Assembly (NCBI GenBank): GCA_905250115.1
Contig: CAJNOI010000003.1
Coordinates: 1,118,523 to 1,182,522, forward strand
Length of the DNA stretch: 64,000 nt
Reading direction: 5' to 3'
DNA from: Adineta steineri
Taxonomy: Eukaryota > Rotifera > Eurotatoria > Adinetida > Adinetidae
In this document: piece by piece, positions 1-13,354 of the stretch
Position numbering within the stretch: the first letter of the stretch is position 1
Layout of the letters: each line of letters starts with the position of its first letter
The notes under the pieces: generated by a model
What the model was told of the DNA's origin: nothing
The model's database searches: none
What the model saw: only the letters and a program-made list of their open reading frames with translations
Translations under genes and position numbers: made by a program

Positions 1-119
1 TAAATTCTGTTGATATTTGTCCTGCAATACATGTTGAATGAGATCCGAAAATACAATAGTCTGATAGAGAATTTTATTCTCTATTTATTGTACATCTTCA
101 GAAGAGTCCAAGAATTAAG

Positions 120-897
120 CTGAAGCCTTTATTTTGAAACTACTCAATCCCGAAGAGCCCCGAAAAAATCCAAAAGCCGCACCCTATACGCCACTAGTTG
201 TAAGTCCGAATTTCTATTCCAATACACTTCGATATTTTTATTTCAAATCGTATTTTGATAACAGAATTTTCAATATTATTAATGTATTTAATCTTTTTAG
301 CTTATTAAACAAATACCAACGAAAAAACCACGTTCAGCTTATATTCATTATATATCATCGCTTGATCGTGCTGGTGTTGATTTAAAAGTATTGATTTTCT
401 ATTTTTTGTTTTTTTGTTAATGAAACATTTATTTTTTATAGGATTTTATGAAAACTGCATCAGAAAAATGGGCAAAATTGTCTGACACAGATAGAAAGGT
501 TAAATGTTCTTTTTTTTCCTTTTCTTATTACAAAATATATTTATGAATTTTAACAGAAATATGAAGATATTTATTTGAAAGAAAAACGAGAATATACTCA
601 AGATTTACTTACTTGGGCTGCAACAAATTTAAAGGTATTAAGACGAATATTTCCACAATCTTTTTTATTAGCTTTCTTTAAAACAAAAGTTGTTCCTATT
701 CATCGATTAGAAATTAACAAGATGATCTATTTCTATTTTAGCCTACAGTAGAAAAAACACAACGATCACCAGTAAAAAGAACTGGTTCACCGAGTAGCAA
801 AAAATCAACTCCAAGAACAAGTGATGACGAAGCATCATCGTCTGACGATGAATCATCTTCAAAAACAAAGAAATCAACTCGTTCTAAAAGATCATAA
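120..897 (+). CDS. HMG-box protein, TFAM-like, 3' part (5' end outside window)
   Basis: The visible exons are about 120-199 (boundary uncertain), 301-387, 442-498, 557-634 and 742-897, all in phase 0 with GT-AG introns. Exons 2-4 give an HMG box: KKPRSAY, then an EKWAKLSDTDRKKYEDIY helix, then a conserved Trp in LLTWAA. The pattern KPRSAY...KWxxLSDxxxxxY is very close to the second HMG box of mitochondrial transcription factor A, which binds and bends mtDNA; that is family knowledge. The last exon is a Ser/Asp/Lys tail (SDDEASSSDDESSSK, then KRS and stop) that is not usual for TFAM and recalls nuclear HMG proteins, so an HMGB-type identity remains possible. The start codon and any first HMG box are not visible. 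Confidence 0.72.
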
Positions 898-3190
898 TTC
901 TGAATAACCCATTGATTTTTATGTATATTTTTTTTCATTGATCAGATATTATTTGGATTCTTTTTTCCTTTTTTCGATATATTATTCGTGCCTTTTTTTT
1001 GATAAGTCTTAGCATGATACACTGTATTGTCGTGATAATTGTGCTGATGATTATTATCTTTTTTTTTCATATTAAAAAACAACATATACAGAAAAACATG
1101 CTTTCTCAAGCTATTGAATTCTGTAATAACTACAATTTGAAGAGAAAGATAGTAATTATTTTTATTTAATTGTATGAATTTTGTCAGTTCCTATCAGTAA
1201 TGATCACACTATTACTATCATTAAGATGAACTCTTTCGTCAAGATAAAAACAAGATTTTCTAATGTAACAAATGATATAAGATTAGCAAAAGTAAATGTT
1301 AAATGAATCAACAGAAAACATGAATGACATCGAGATAAACGATCATTGTTGGAAATTAACAGTTGTCTCATTATTGTATAATATAAAAATATAATTGTTG
1401 CTTATACGTATTGATAGTTTTGAGTGACAAGTTACATTGAACATCAAGGACATTATTAACAAGAGAGGATAATCAAATATTTTTCATTTTTGACTATTCT
1501 TGAATAATACAATGAAAATAAGCGAAGGTCATCATTTTAATATCTTTTATAAAGCTCAACAGTAAATAATTTGTACTGTATACTTGAATATTCATAGTTC
1601 AATCTGTTTGCAGTTTGACGATAGGTAAAAGATTATTTTTGATAAAATTTGCAAGTTTTCTTTTGACTTACAGATGCATAAATGATCGAGATCTAATTCA
1701 TTTTTTTTATAAGAATGATTAAGATTTTTTTTCTATTAACTTTGTTGTTATGTGGCAAAAGTACTGGAATATACTCTGCAATCAATTAAATATCCTAGAT
1801 ATTTCAATTATTCCATTTCTATTATTGGTGTGAAACGGTAATATACTTTCAATTTGGATGATTAAACACATTTATACTATATTTATATTCTATATTCACA
1901 CTTTTTTTACATTAATCGGCTGACGCTATTTGTTGAAATAATTCAGTAGGAGGTTCATATTGTTATTGACGTGAATATTACCACGATTATTTAATATTTA
2001 TAGAATTTCACAAAAAAACGAAGTAACTTTCATATAAATTAAAATGAAAGGTACCCCCATATGTTATTATTGTTATCATTCACAGAAGTGTAATATCTAC
2101 TAAAGTTATGTAAAGAATTTTTGATATTTGATAGCATTACCATTGATAATTACATTCATTATAGTACTAAATTTTATCGAGATAATATATAATAGTGATT
2201 GTTTTCTTCTTATGGCTGATTAATCATATCATAGTTTAATATAAATATTCTACGATGCCATATATGAATCAGCCAATGAAAATATAAAGTTAACAAAATG
2301 TATAAACGTAATCATACTTTCATTCTTATATTAAATTATGATTAATCTACATTTACATATTTATATAAATAGAAACAATGCATCCTTAGATAAGTCTTAT
2401 CAAAAAATTATTTATAGAATCATTAGTATTATATCAGAATAGACTTATTTGCTATGTCAAAGATATAGAGTATATCAATCGAACTTTATACTATATAGAT
2501 TGTCCTTGACGTCGTATGAACATTAATTATTCGTATTAAAATAACGTAAATTACTCATAAAATGATGGTAAAACATGCTGTAATTAATATTTGATTCTAT
2601 ATAATTTCTTTTTTTCTCAATAGAGATCTAGTTCTTAGTGAAAATGTTCAAGTCATAAATGAATAGTCCGCATGACGTGGGTAGATTCTTTGAAAAGACA
2701 TGTCTAATTATTCACATATATATTCTTGATTCCTTACTCGTTTCTTTTTCAATAGAAAGAATTATATTTCCTGTTTCGCTGTCTATAGGAAATTCCGGCA
2801 TACATGTTAAACGTATGTTGTATGCCATATTGTAGTCAACAATCGCGTGTGATAAAGGCAAAAACGTTAACAGAATAATATATTTGCTTTCAATTCTAAC
2901 TTTAGATTAGACGATGAATGATCTCTTAAATAAAAGAAGTATTCTCCAAAGAATCTATGAAATATCTGTTGAGAATCAAAACAGATTATATATGTAAAAT
3001 GATTTAATTTCTCTTTTGTTTGCATTTCTATGATACAATTATTTTAAAAATAGTAGCTATATATAGGTATAGACAAACAAACCAATAAACAGAAAAAAAA
3101 ATGACAATTAAAGAGAAAGGAGAAAGAAAAAATATTTAAAGAAGGCAATGTTCTTATATGTTCATAATTGAAGAAGAAGAAGAAGAATAT
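898..3190. other. Intergenic, no gene seen
   Basis: A very A+T-rich stretch between the convergent 3' ends of the HMG-box gene and the LGN-like gene. I found no long ORF, no exon chain with splice sites, no RNA gene and no clear repeat on either strand. The 3' UTRs of both genes must lie at its edges. Confidence 0.55.
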
Positions 3191-6100
3191 TTAGGGTTTC
3201 ACACGGGTTCGTTTTGATGGTGTACTGTTTGAATTCGGTGATGTTAGTGGAGAAGTAGCATTATTCATTGTTGATGGTAAACATGTTCGTTGTTGATCAA
3301 TACGACGTGATTGTAAACGATTGAGAAGTGAAAAAAAATCTTCGTCTGGTAAAGTTTTTGATGTTGTTTCATGGGCTGATGTTTTTGACGGGGATACTAG
3401 TGTTGTTGTTGATATTATTGATGATGCTGATGTTGGTCTTATTGATGAACTATTATTATTATTATGAATCGGTATAAGTACAGCTCGTTGATCATCAAGA
3501 CGAGAATCCTATACAAAACAAAATGAGCTTTCTACTTCTTCTTCTTCCTCAAATCAAAAGTATATACTAACTTGACACTTCGCGAGTTGATCAAAAAATT
3601 GTTCATTCAATGGTGAAAGACGTCGATTTGATTTCACATTATTATTATTATTATTATTATCTTGATTGATCGGTGTTGGAAGATGTGTTCGTTGATCATC
3701 AAGACGTGTTTGTTGTAAACGATCTACTGTATTAAATATATCTTCAAGTTGTACACTTGGACCTAATTGAAAAGAAATTTTTATATAAGTTTGATTATTT
3801 ATTATAATTTAATCAGTACACTTCCGATCCTTACAGTGAAATGAACTTAAGATAGGTACACAAATATTTTCTAGATTAATGTTTATAAAATTATTTCCGC
3901 TTTTTTTTCTGACATCATCATTTCCGTTTAATATTGATCTTTTCTCCTTTTTTTTAATGATAAAAAGACAAGTCAGGAATTAAATACATACGTTGTCCGC
4001 GTAATGCATTCGTATTTGTCGTGTCTTGAGTAGTTGTTTTAAAATGACAACGTTGATCTTCAAAACGTGATTTTTGCATACGACATACAAGGTCAACTAA
4101 ATCATCATGATCAGCTGGTAATGACTAGACGAAAAAGAATTAATTATTTTCTTCAAAATCAAAAAGCAAAATCATTCATTTACTTCTTTTCGTGTTGGTG
4201 CTGGTGATGAATTTTTTTTTTCCCAAATGATGCATTAAATTTGATTTTAAACTACTGGAATTTGTTTTACTTTTTTTACTTTTATTTGATATAGATTTAT
4301 CATTTATTGCAATAGTATGTGAACCAATAAATGAACGTACATCAGTTATACTACTACTAACACTTGCATTTGAACGTGCTGAAGGAGGACTTTGTGATGA
4401 TGAACCGGAAGAACCATTATTTGTACCACCTCCTTCAGATAAACTTATACTAATTGAATCGGTACGTAAATTCTAGAGAAAAAAAAAGAAACATATTTTT
4501 GAAAATTTTAAGAGAAAACAAACTTTGAGCGAATTCTTTGTTGGTCCCGATGTTGTTGACATTGAAATTGTATCTTCTAGTGGTTCATCAATCTAAATTC
4601 AATGTATATTTAATAAGACAAATCAAATTAATATCTACTTCTCGTGCAAGAGCTTTATAAAGACTATCATATTTTGTAGCTTTATCATGTTGATTGATTT
4701 TTTCATTTAATTGACTTAAAATATAATATGCTCGACATTGACCTATCGAATCTTCTAATTGTCGAGCTAAATTTAAATGTTTTTCATGAAAATAAATAGC
4801 TGTTTCATAATCTTGTTTTAAACTATAAACACGGCCAATAGTAAAATTTATTCGTGCCATAAATATATCATCATTCATTAATTCACCTAAATTCATTGCT
4901 TCTCTTTTTAATAGAAGAAAAAAAATACATCAATCAAAAAAATGTTTTTTTTTTTTTTTATTAAAATTATATTTAAATACCTATAATAATGAAGAGCTTT
5001 ATCAAAATCTTCTAAGTATAGATAAGCATTGCCAAGATTGCCATGTGCACGACGTTGACCGGCTTGATCATTACATTCTTTAGCAATTGTCAAACGCTAT
5101 TCGAAAAAATAAATAATTTATTGAACAATTCATATGTATTTCATACTTTATCAAGATACTCAATGGATGTTGAGTAATCTTGTAATAAATAATTGACATT
5201 GCCAATATTTCCTAATGTTCGTCCTTCGGCCACTTTGTCGTTTAATTCTTTATTAAGATTGAGATTTTGTCTATGAAAAAATAAACAAATTAATATCAAG
5301 TCTCCATACTTTTTTTTCTCCCTCGTATTTATTATATGAAAATACTCATGTCAAGCGAAAGACAAGCAAACAACATTATTGTAATAGAAAAAGACACACA
5401 GAATATATGGAAAAAAAACTAAGGACATAAGACATGTTGATCTGTTGTATTATAATATATTTGCACAGTAAACAGACTTATACAACTATTAGCATCTATC
5501 ATACACGATAATAAGAATAGGACAAGGCAATTGTTTGACATGTTGTATCTGGAGCAGAAGGAATATGAGTGCAAAGTTATTCCTGAACATCAATACAGGC
5601 ATTATCATCATATATATATATATATGTTCGGCCGTTAAATTATATAATGAACTAGTAACTACTAATCAAAGATGAAAAAGTCAGTAAGCTGAACAATAAT
5701 ATCAATCCCAATGTTCATCTCGCTACTTTTTCTTCCCTATGGAATCTCTAACATATTCTACTTTTTTTGGTGATGTTATAGTCGCGTGATATACTTTTAG
5801 ATAGAGCATATTGATATCGGAAGATACTCGATATTTTCCTTGATAACACGTGGTTTCTATTATATATATATTCACTATTCGTATATTTAATATTAGTTAT
5901 AAGTACACTCATAAGTTCTGCTAGTGTACTCTGTGTTCTTGATTATTATTTCTCTCGATTCTGACACTTGTAGAAAGAAGCAATCAGTTACCCTGGTTAT
6001 TATTATGATATATTGAATCCAATCACTTGACTATCTATGAATCATAGTTGATTGAATACAAAAAAAATATTTTTCTCATTAACGATTAATAAGAAAAATA

Positions 6101-7993
6101 ATAGAAAGAAGAACAAAAAAAACTTTTTTTTTTTTATGATTATTATCATCAATTACTTAAACTTACGTAAGATTTGATTATTGTAAATGTGTTCATATTT
6201 ATGATTCAAAAAATCTATGTTAAAATTGTTCTTTTATGTATCTACTATGTAAATGAAGTCGTCCGATAAAAATGTATAACTATTTTTCTAACATATTCTC
6301 TTCCGAAAAAACAAGAACAACAACAACATGAATGAGAAAGGTTAAGAAAAAGAGCTGTTGTTCGTTCTTGCATTCTTCTATTCAAACTAATTAAATTCCT
6401 GAAAAAGGAAAATAGAAAAATATCGAGTGCATGTCCGACCAGAAAAATAGAGAAAAACGAGAAGAATATAGTATTTTCTTTCTTTTACAGTTTTTTTTTA
6501 TTGTCATCTCAACATCTATTCATTCGAATAGATGAACGAACGTTCTCTCGAGACTATTCATAATAGGCAATTTATATATGTATATACACATATATATATA
6601 TACAGCTTGATCTTTATTTTTTTAAATAAAAATCTAAATCTAGCTTAAGTAGTATTTATTTTCGTTTAAATCATGACTACAATTGATAATATTGACTGCA
6701 TGAATGACTTTTTGTTGGAAGAATCAAACCAACGCCAAGTAATGACTAAGATGATTCAATAATTTATGGTAATGTTTTATACAGCCGCAAGCTTTTTCTT
6801 GAATACAATAAAACAAACAAACAGATGAACAAAAAGAAGAAGAATACTCAGTCTCTTGTGATGATTTCGCATGAAAATAGTGTATAATATGAGACGTATG
6901 CATTTGGTGTATCTAACCCAAAGAGAGATTAAACCGAGCACGCACTATACTCATCGTTTCAGATTGAATTAAAACGGCCACACAACACACGCGCGCACAT
7001 AATTACCACGTCTATAGAATGAGCTCGTCTACATATCTGCGCATATACTCTTCAATCCTTGTTGAACTACTAATATTTCGAAGCAGCAGAAAAAAAAGAG
7101 AAATTGGCATCATCGTTCTCTTTCATCTTCTCTTCTAGAGGAAAAATTATTTGAAACTAACACAATCACTATAAATGCTTTGTTCATGTCTGTAATATAT
7201 ATACCTTTTTTTATTTCTCTTGTATTTTTTTTCTCGTTTATATATAGAAATAAAGTAATCATAGTCGGAATATAATGGTCTTCTCCTCTAGCTAAAATTG
7301 TTGCCTCTTCTTCTCCTTCTCCTTCTTCTCTTTCTTTACGTGCATTAGGCCTCTTACTGTTAACTTCTCAAGTATATAGTTTGGAGAGAAATAGAGAGAA
7401 ACTATGTCTACTAAAAGCAAAACGGAAGCTGAGCAATGCACTAACACATGAGCAAGTAAAGAAAAAAAAACAAGCAAACGACAATGAATGTTATGCACGC
7501 GGAAAATCAAACTACATACAAATGACAGACAAGCAGAAAATAGAAGAGGCGTACGCAATAATCCAACCATCTATCATCATCATCATATCAATATATAAAT
7601 GAAAGAGACAAAAGAAATAAAAAAAAATTTGAATGAACGTCTGATTTTTCGATAAGGAATGTAAAACTTTTTTTAACTACAATCAATAACTATAGATTCA
7701 TTAAATTTGAAAAAAAACTTTTGATTATTATAAACTTACTCATAATAGACAATTGATTTATTAAGTAATGTTCGTATATCATCAGTAAGTAAACCACTTG
7801 ATGAAGTGAGTAATTCTTTTGCTTTTAAATGATATGTTAAACCTAAATAGTACAATGCTCGAGATTGATCTGATGAATCAAGAAACATTGATTGACATAA
7901 TAATTGTTGTTGTTGTAATTTTGTATTTGGTCGATTTTCTTTTTTCGAACCATTAGGATATTTACGAGCAAATCTTTTATGTAATGTAGACAT
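3191..7993 (-). CDS. LGN/Pins-like TPR-GoLoco protein, missing N-terminal TPRs
   Basis: Exons on the minus strand: 7993-about 7737, 5270-5147, 5096-4981, 4903-4639, 4592-4524, 4472-4184, about 4124-3992, then GoLoco exons down to the stop at 3191-3193. The TPRs match LGN/AGS3 (GPSM2/GPSM1) closely, for example SRALYYLGLTYHLKAK, NDKVAEGRTLGNIGN and QAGQRRAHGNLGNAYLYL. The C-terminal half has four GoLoco motifs ending in FEDQR, LDDQR, LDDQR and IDQQR; the motif Arg is present in all four. In the family, TPRs bind Inscuteable/NuMA/Mud and GoLocos bind Galpha-i-GDP to orient the spindle. The protein starts at MSTLHKRFARK and lacks the first two or so TPRs of LGN. The first intron is about 2.45 kb, far above the local norm. 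At 4212-4221 an A10 run puts exon 4472-4184 one base out of frame with the nearest acceptor (4124); an acceptor 10 nt further in restores the frame. The order of domains is secure, the exact splice site is not. Confidence 0.85.
5271..7735 (-). other. Long first intron of the LGN-like gene
   Basis: An intron of about 2.45 kb; junction phases agree (VYY-GA | A-CAA giving VYYEQNLNLNKEL). It holds low-complexity tracts (TA repeats near 5610-5630 and 6575-6602, pyrimidine-rich runs near 7300-7340) and a less A+T-rich block around 6890-7090 with a GCGCGC-containing stretch. ORFs seen here are low-complexity and unsupported. An internal promoter is possible but not shown. Confidence 0.5.
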
Positions 7994-9144
7994 TATACAA
8001 AATGTCTCCTATCTATAATAGAGTATCCTACTTTTCAGAACAAGGATATGTACGATACGTATGAAATATATAATAACCTTTTGTTTTCGTTCCAATGATG
8101 AACAGTGCTTTGTTCAATTTAAATATTTAATAGCCAATCGTTAGATAAGATTATGTACTCCATCTACAATAGAAGAAAACGATATAGAATATATACACAT
8201 GATTTTCTATGCATTGTTTCGTTCGTATTAATTATTTAGTTATTGAATATTCAAAATAAACGTTTATTTAATAATTTTAGAAATACTTGAGATAGAAACA
8301 CTTCAACTAAAGGACAACAGTTAAGGATGTTTCCCTCTTAACAATATAAGTATCTATATACTTGGCCACCAATTTAAAAACTCTTCATTTTGTCTTTGTA
8401 TTTTAAATTAACAATTTATATTCTATTGGCAAAATATAATAAATTAAAAGATTTTCTATTGAAAACATCTAAACTCTGATGATTTCCTGTTTCTACTACT
8501 GATAATTTAATATTGACAATTCGATGGAAAAAGAAATGGCTAACTATTAAATATTCCGGAAATCGAAAATAGTTTTACTATATGCTTTTGTTGTGATAAA
8601 AGATGTTGTCATATAATAGAAAATAGTTCACATAAACAATTAATTGAGTTTTTCAAAAAATAAAATATTTGTTGACAAATAATCATATATATATATTGCC
8701 AATTGACGTTTATTTACATAGGAATTAACGAATAGAATTTAAATTCTAATTCATTCGAACAGTATTATACTACTTATAGACTAAAACAACAAATTCTCTT
8801 TTTCCAGAGAGATGGCAAATTCCGTTTCCGATTCCGCTTCAACAGAATATTAATATTGATTTTGACGTCATTATTTTTTTCTCATAAATTTTCAAAAAAA
8901 ATATTAATTATATAAGTCTATTCTCTATTTTTTAACGTAAGATCTATTTATTTATTCTTTTTTTAGACAGGCTGTACATGCTCTTCAAGAGCAAAATTCA
9001 TATAGAGACATAAAATAAAGACAAGAAATAAGAAAACACAATTAGATGAGACAAAATATAGATGAATTAATGTAATAATATCATAACAAAAGATCAATCT
9101 AAATATATAAAAATAAATTTTCTTTTCGAAGAAAAATGCTTTAA
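7994..9144. other. Intergenic between LGN-like gene and ECT2
   Basis: A+T-rich. It should contain the promoter of the LGN-like gene and the 3' UTR of ECT2 (both minus strand). I looked here for the missing first TPR exons of the LGN-like gene and found none. No other feature seen. Confidence 0.5.
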
Positions 9145-12100
9145 CTAACATTCTTGTATTGAATGCATAAATCTCGACGGTGATTGAGGAAAACTTCGTT
9201 CACTCGTAAATGAATCTTGTCGAGATGGTACACTTAAACGTTTCATTGAATTAAAATTATTATTATCTTTATCATTTAAATGTAATAATGAACTATTTGA
9301 TGTAAGCATCTTCTTTAAACGATTTTTTGATGATATTGGACTAAAGGAAAATGTTCGACTAAGACGATTCTTTGCTTTATATAAACCACTAAAATATATA
9401 GAAAGTTGTTTTTTTTTAAGTTTGAAGAAATATATATTTTCATACGTTCTTAATGCACTACCAACTGAATTTAATCCACTCGTTGTTGTTGCACTCATTG
9501 TTGAATGAGTTGATAATGTATCATTATCACTCATAAAATCTAATGATGAAAGTGGAGTAAATGCACCATTTTCTGGTCCAACATTTTCAATAAGTGATGT
9601 CTAAAATAATGAATTATGGAATTATTTTATTTTCATATTATTTGTTTTTTTACTTTATCAAGAAGACAACGTTCTTCTGCAATGGCTTTAGCTAAATGTT
9701 GTAAAACTTCTGTTTTACTTGTTTGATTTACACTAGCTATAGTCGATAAGGATGTTAATGATGTCATAGAATCGGTTAAATGTGAACGTGATATTGACAT
9801 ATTATTATCAGCTACACGAAATATTAATTGACGTGCTTGACCATCGATTGAACAAAGCATACCGAACTGTTCATTTTCTAGAAAAACAATAATATGCATA
9901 TATATCTAAATTTTTTGATTTTTTACCATCACATGTTGATGAAGCTATATCATATAGACTACGTATATCACTAAGTTGAATTAATGCCACATGTTTATAG
10001 GATTTTGTTGATTTAACAACTGGTGTTTTCCATGTATTAACGCGTAGTTTTGTGATCTAAATTAACAGATTTTATTAAATCTTCATAGTTTCGTTATATC
10101 AAAAAGCTCTATTTCATAATTAAATTTATAGATTAATCATAATTATTGAAAATTTTTCCACCGGTTCTCAAGCTGCAGACTCATTTTTTTGTAACTTAAA
10201 ACCAAAAAAACTGTCATGCCGCAATCTAGATTGCGTCGTGTCCAAGGTCGACTATGTCTTTTTTTAAAATTATTCTGCATCACACAGTTCTATCCTAAGT
10301 CTATGGCAATATAGAATTAAGTCATATTTACTTCGATACAATCGGAGAAAAGGAAAAGTGTTAGATGAGTTCGTTTTCCAGTTAATTCTTGTGAGAGTTC
10401 AATTAGATTAAATTTTTGTAAATAATCTCGATGTGCTGCAAGTAATTCTGGCTAAAAATAACAAAGAATTTTCTTAATGAAAAACAAAAAATGACTTCAA
10501 TGATCTTACTGGACAATTATCAATACTATTAACAATACTAAATAATGAAAGATGTTTCTCTGTTTTTCCTCGTTCTTCATTTAATTTTTTTGCAACTTCA
10601 CGTAATTTATCAATAGCATTTGTTAATTGTTGATGATTTACATGTGTTATTGGTGTATATTTAAGTAAACGTTCTAAAAGCAATAGAACACTTGGTAAAC
10701 GTTGAATTGGTCGAATCATTAAATCAGCTAAGTGTTGTTTGCCTAATTCTGATTTATGTTCACAGATCTATTTATTTAAATGTATAATATTGAAAAAACA
10801 AAATCTAATATATAGAAATATTACTTTAAGATAAGCATAAAAACGCGAATTGCTTTTCTCAAGTGAATGTATTGCTTGAATAGTTTTATCATAAAATTTT
10901 GTATATGGTTGATAAACACGTAAAAGTTCGGCTGCCTAAAAATTTTCATACATAGGGATACATATGTTTCTTATTCACTTACATTAGCTAAGAAAACTGA
11001 ACCAATACAAGTATCTTCATTAAGTGCTCGATCGAGTTGTTCAGCAATTGTCAAATGTAGATGATAGATTTCTTCTATATTACCAAATATTTGTGTACTT
11101 TCAACTTTTGTTAATATGGGTCCATTTCGACGATCATCTTTTTCCATTTCTGTTTTGAAAAACTGAAAAAAAAACAAAAAATTTCATTTAATTTTTGATC
11201 TTCTCTCTTATAAATACTAACTTTAATTATATTGGATAACATAGTAACATAATTTCGTTCTGTTTCTCGAATTTCCATACCAATTAAATATTTATTATCT
11301 TTTTTTATATTTGGTGTTTTTTGTTGTTTTTCATATGTATCTACTATCATATCATCATCAAGACCATTCTCATTTTCATTACTACTATTAAAACGTTTTG
11401 TATTTGGTGTAATATTAATTTCTGTATTCGAATTTGATTCTTTTCGTCGTTTACGTTTAACAGATGTTGTTGTATTATGTTGATGAATATAATTGGAATC
11501 ATTTATTGATGTTGATAATGGTGATAGAGTTGATAATGAAAGTAATGTTGAACGTGGTGAATCAGGTGTTGTTGTTTCATTCATACCTGGTAATTTTATT
11601 GAATAACTTGATTCATCTGCTTTACCCATTAAACATAAACATTCCCAAAACCACTGTAAAAAAAGAAAATAGTATTTAAATATAAAAATTTATATTAAAT
11701 TTACTTGAACATTAACAATATGTTGACGATGTTTTCGTTTATATGATGGATAAGCGGAAAGAAAAATATTCGCATCCATTCCATTGTAAAACACAATATG
11801 TGTTGCATCAGATATTTCATTTGTAGTATATCCACCTAAATTATAGAATATATCAAATAGGACAAAGTTATTTTTTATCAATTTACTCATTGAATATTCT
11901 ACACAATAAAGATAAGATTTTCGTATGAAGGAAGAAATGCTTCTACACTTAGGATTGAAGGTATGAGAGTGTTATAAAAATTTCTTTGACATCATTAAGA
12001 TCAAATCTAATGATAAAGAAAACCTTGAACAGTCAGAAATAGGCCATGGCATTGGATTCTATAACCCAATCTCATTGAAACCATAGTAAGAAATTTGCCT

Positions 12101-13354
12101 TTTTTGAGCTGTAATCAACAAATATGTAAGATATCTTTATTCTATCATAAAATGACAACTTGATATGTCATAGTTCAGGTCATAAACAAAAATAGATTAC
12201 TGTCAACTTCATCGATGAGTGTCAAAAAAACACCCTACAAGAGATGACTATAATGACAAAAGACTTCATCTCTTCCTATTTTTGAACTATTGTATGTGAT
12301 CTACGCTTTCATAATCCTATTGATTCATCAAAACATTCGGTAATATACTTTTCTAATTAAACTATCTAAGGAGATTCTTTTTATTTTTAAAATTAGAACT
12401 TACCATTATCTAATGTCAATGTATGTAAATGTCGTTGTTGAGTTTCATCAGCAGCACCAAAAAAGAATAGATTAAGATTATGCAATGGTTTTGCACGATA
12501 TGTTCGAATAAAATCTGTATTAAGTGCATCAAATCTTCGATTATCTCGTTCTTTCCAACATTCTAATAGCCAATCTTCTGTTAAAATTTCACTTCTTTCC
12601 ATATTAAATGCTGTCTATATAAGCACAAAATTGTTTTTTTTCGTATTAAAATTCTCTCAAATACTTACAAGATATTTTTCACCAAGATTAGCAAATGAAA
12701 CAACATGTGTTACTTGATCACCATAATCTTTTCGAACTGATCCACCAAGATAATGAACAATATCACTAAATTTTGTCTATAAAATAAACAATAAGTCATA
12801 TATTTCCAAGCAAAAAACATAAATTTACATGTATTTCTCGACGAGTACCACCAACAAAACAAATAACAGCTGATGAGAGATGTTGTGAATACAATGGACG
12901 ATTTCTTCGTGGTACTGGAATATCCTTCGAAACAGAAAAAAAACATTCTTCTTAATGAGTTTTAAAGATTTTGTTTTATACAATTTTTTTCTCTGCACAA
13001 GTTAATACAAGTTCCGAACTAATTATATAAATATTTTCATCTTCTTTTAAATTATAAAATAGATTTTCATCAAATGATTCAATAACATATATTCGTAATT
13101 GTCGTTTTGTTAATAAAAGTTTGGATTCGGATAATGTTCGAAGAATTTGTTCTTCACTAGTTAAACAGTCATATGCATATCGATCTTCAAGCGCGGAAAT
13201 TAAACGAGTATTTGAACAAGCTTTACCGATAACACAAAATGTAATTGCTAAATAAAAAATATAAAAAAAGGTTTTCGAATGGAAATATATTTTATTTTTT
13301 ACTCCAATCTTCCGATGATGATTCATCATTTTGAGTTTTTTGAATATCTTCCAT
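9145..13354 (-). CDS. ECT2: ECT2 / Pebble Rho guanine-nucleotide exchange factor
   Basis: A multi-exon gene starting at the ATG of MEDIQKTQ (13354); the first junction (W-A | CA-ATT giving WTITFCVIGK) is in phase. Order: N-terminal BRCT-type segment (ITFCVIGKACSNTRL); tandem BRCT repeats (SSAVICFVGGTRREIH, NLGGSVRKDYGDQVTHVV, ILTEDWLLECW, then GGYTTNEISDATHIVF); basic linker with KRKRRK, a likely nuclear signal; DH domain (EIRETERNYVTMLSNIIKV, NGPILTKVESTQIFGNIEEIY, LMIRPIQRLPSVLLLLERLLKY); PH domain across about 9900-10410; and a tail with RLSRTFSFSP, matching the FSFS region after the ECT2 PH domain. In animals ECT2 is nuclear in interphase, released from BRCT autoinhibition by centralspindlin, and activates RhoA at the cleavage furrow. 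Introns are mostly about 50 nt, with one of about 550 nt between BRCT exons. The gene looks intact. Confidence 0.93.

Noticed and set aside
4184..4472. Frameshift at the A10 run (4212-4221) in the LGN-like gene
   Set aside because: With the nearest acceptor the exon is one base out of phase and an A9 run would fix it. An AG acceptor 10 nt further into the next exon (giving TDHDDLVDLVCRMQ) also restores the frame without any error, so a break is not shown.
7292..7602. Overlapping ORFs on both strands in the LGN intron
   Set aside because: Low-complexity pyrimidine/purine tracts translate to Leu/Ser or Lys-rich strings. No splice or domain support, and they lie inside a phase-consistent intron.
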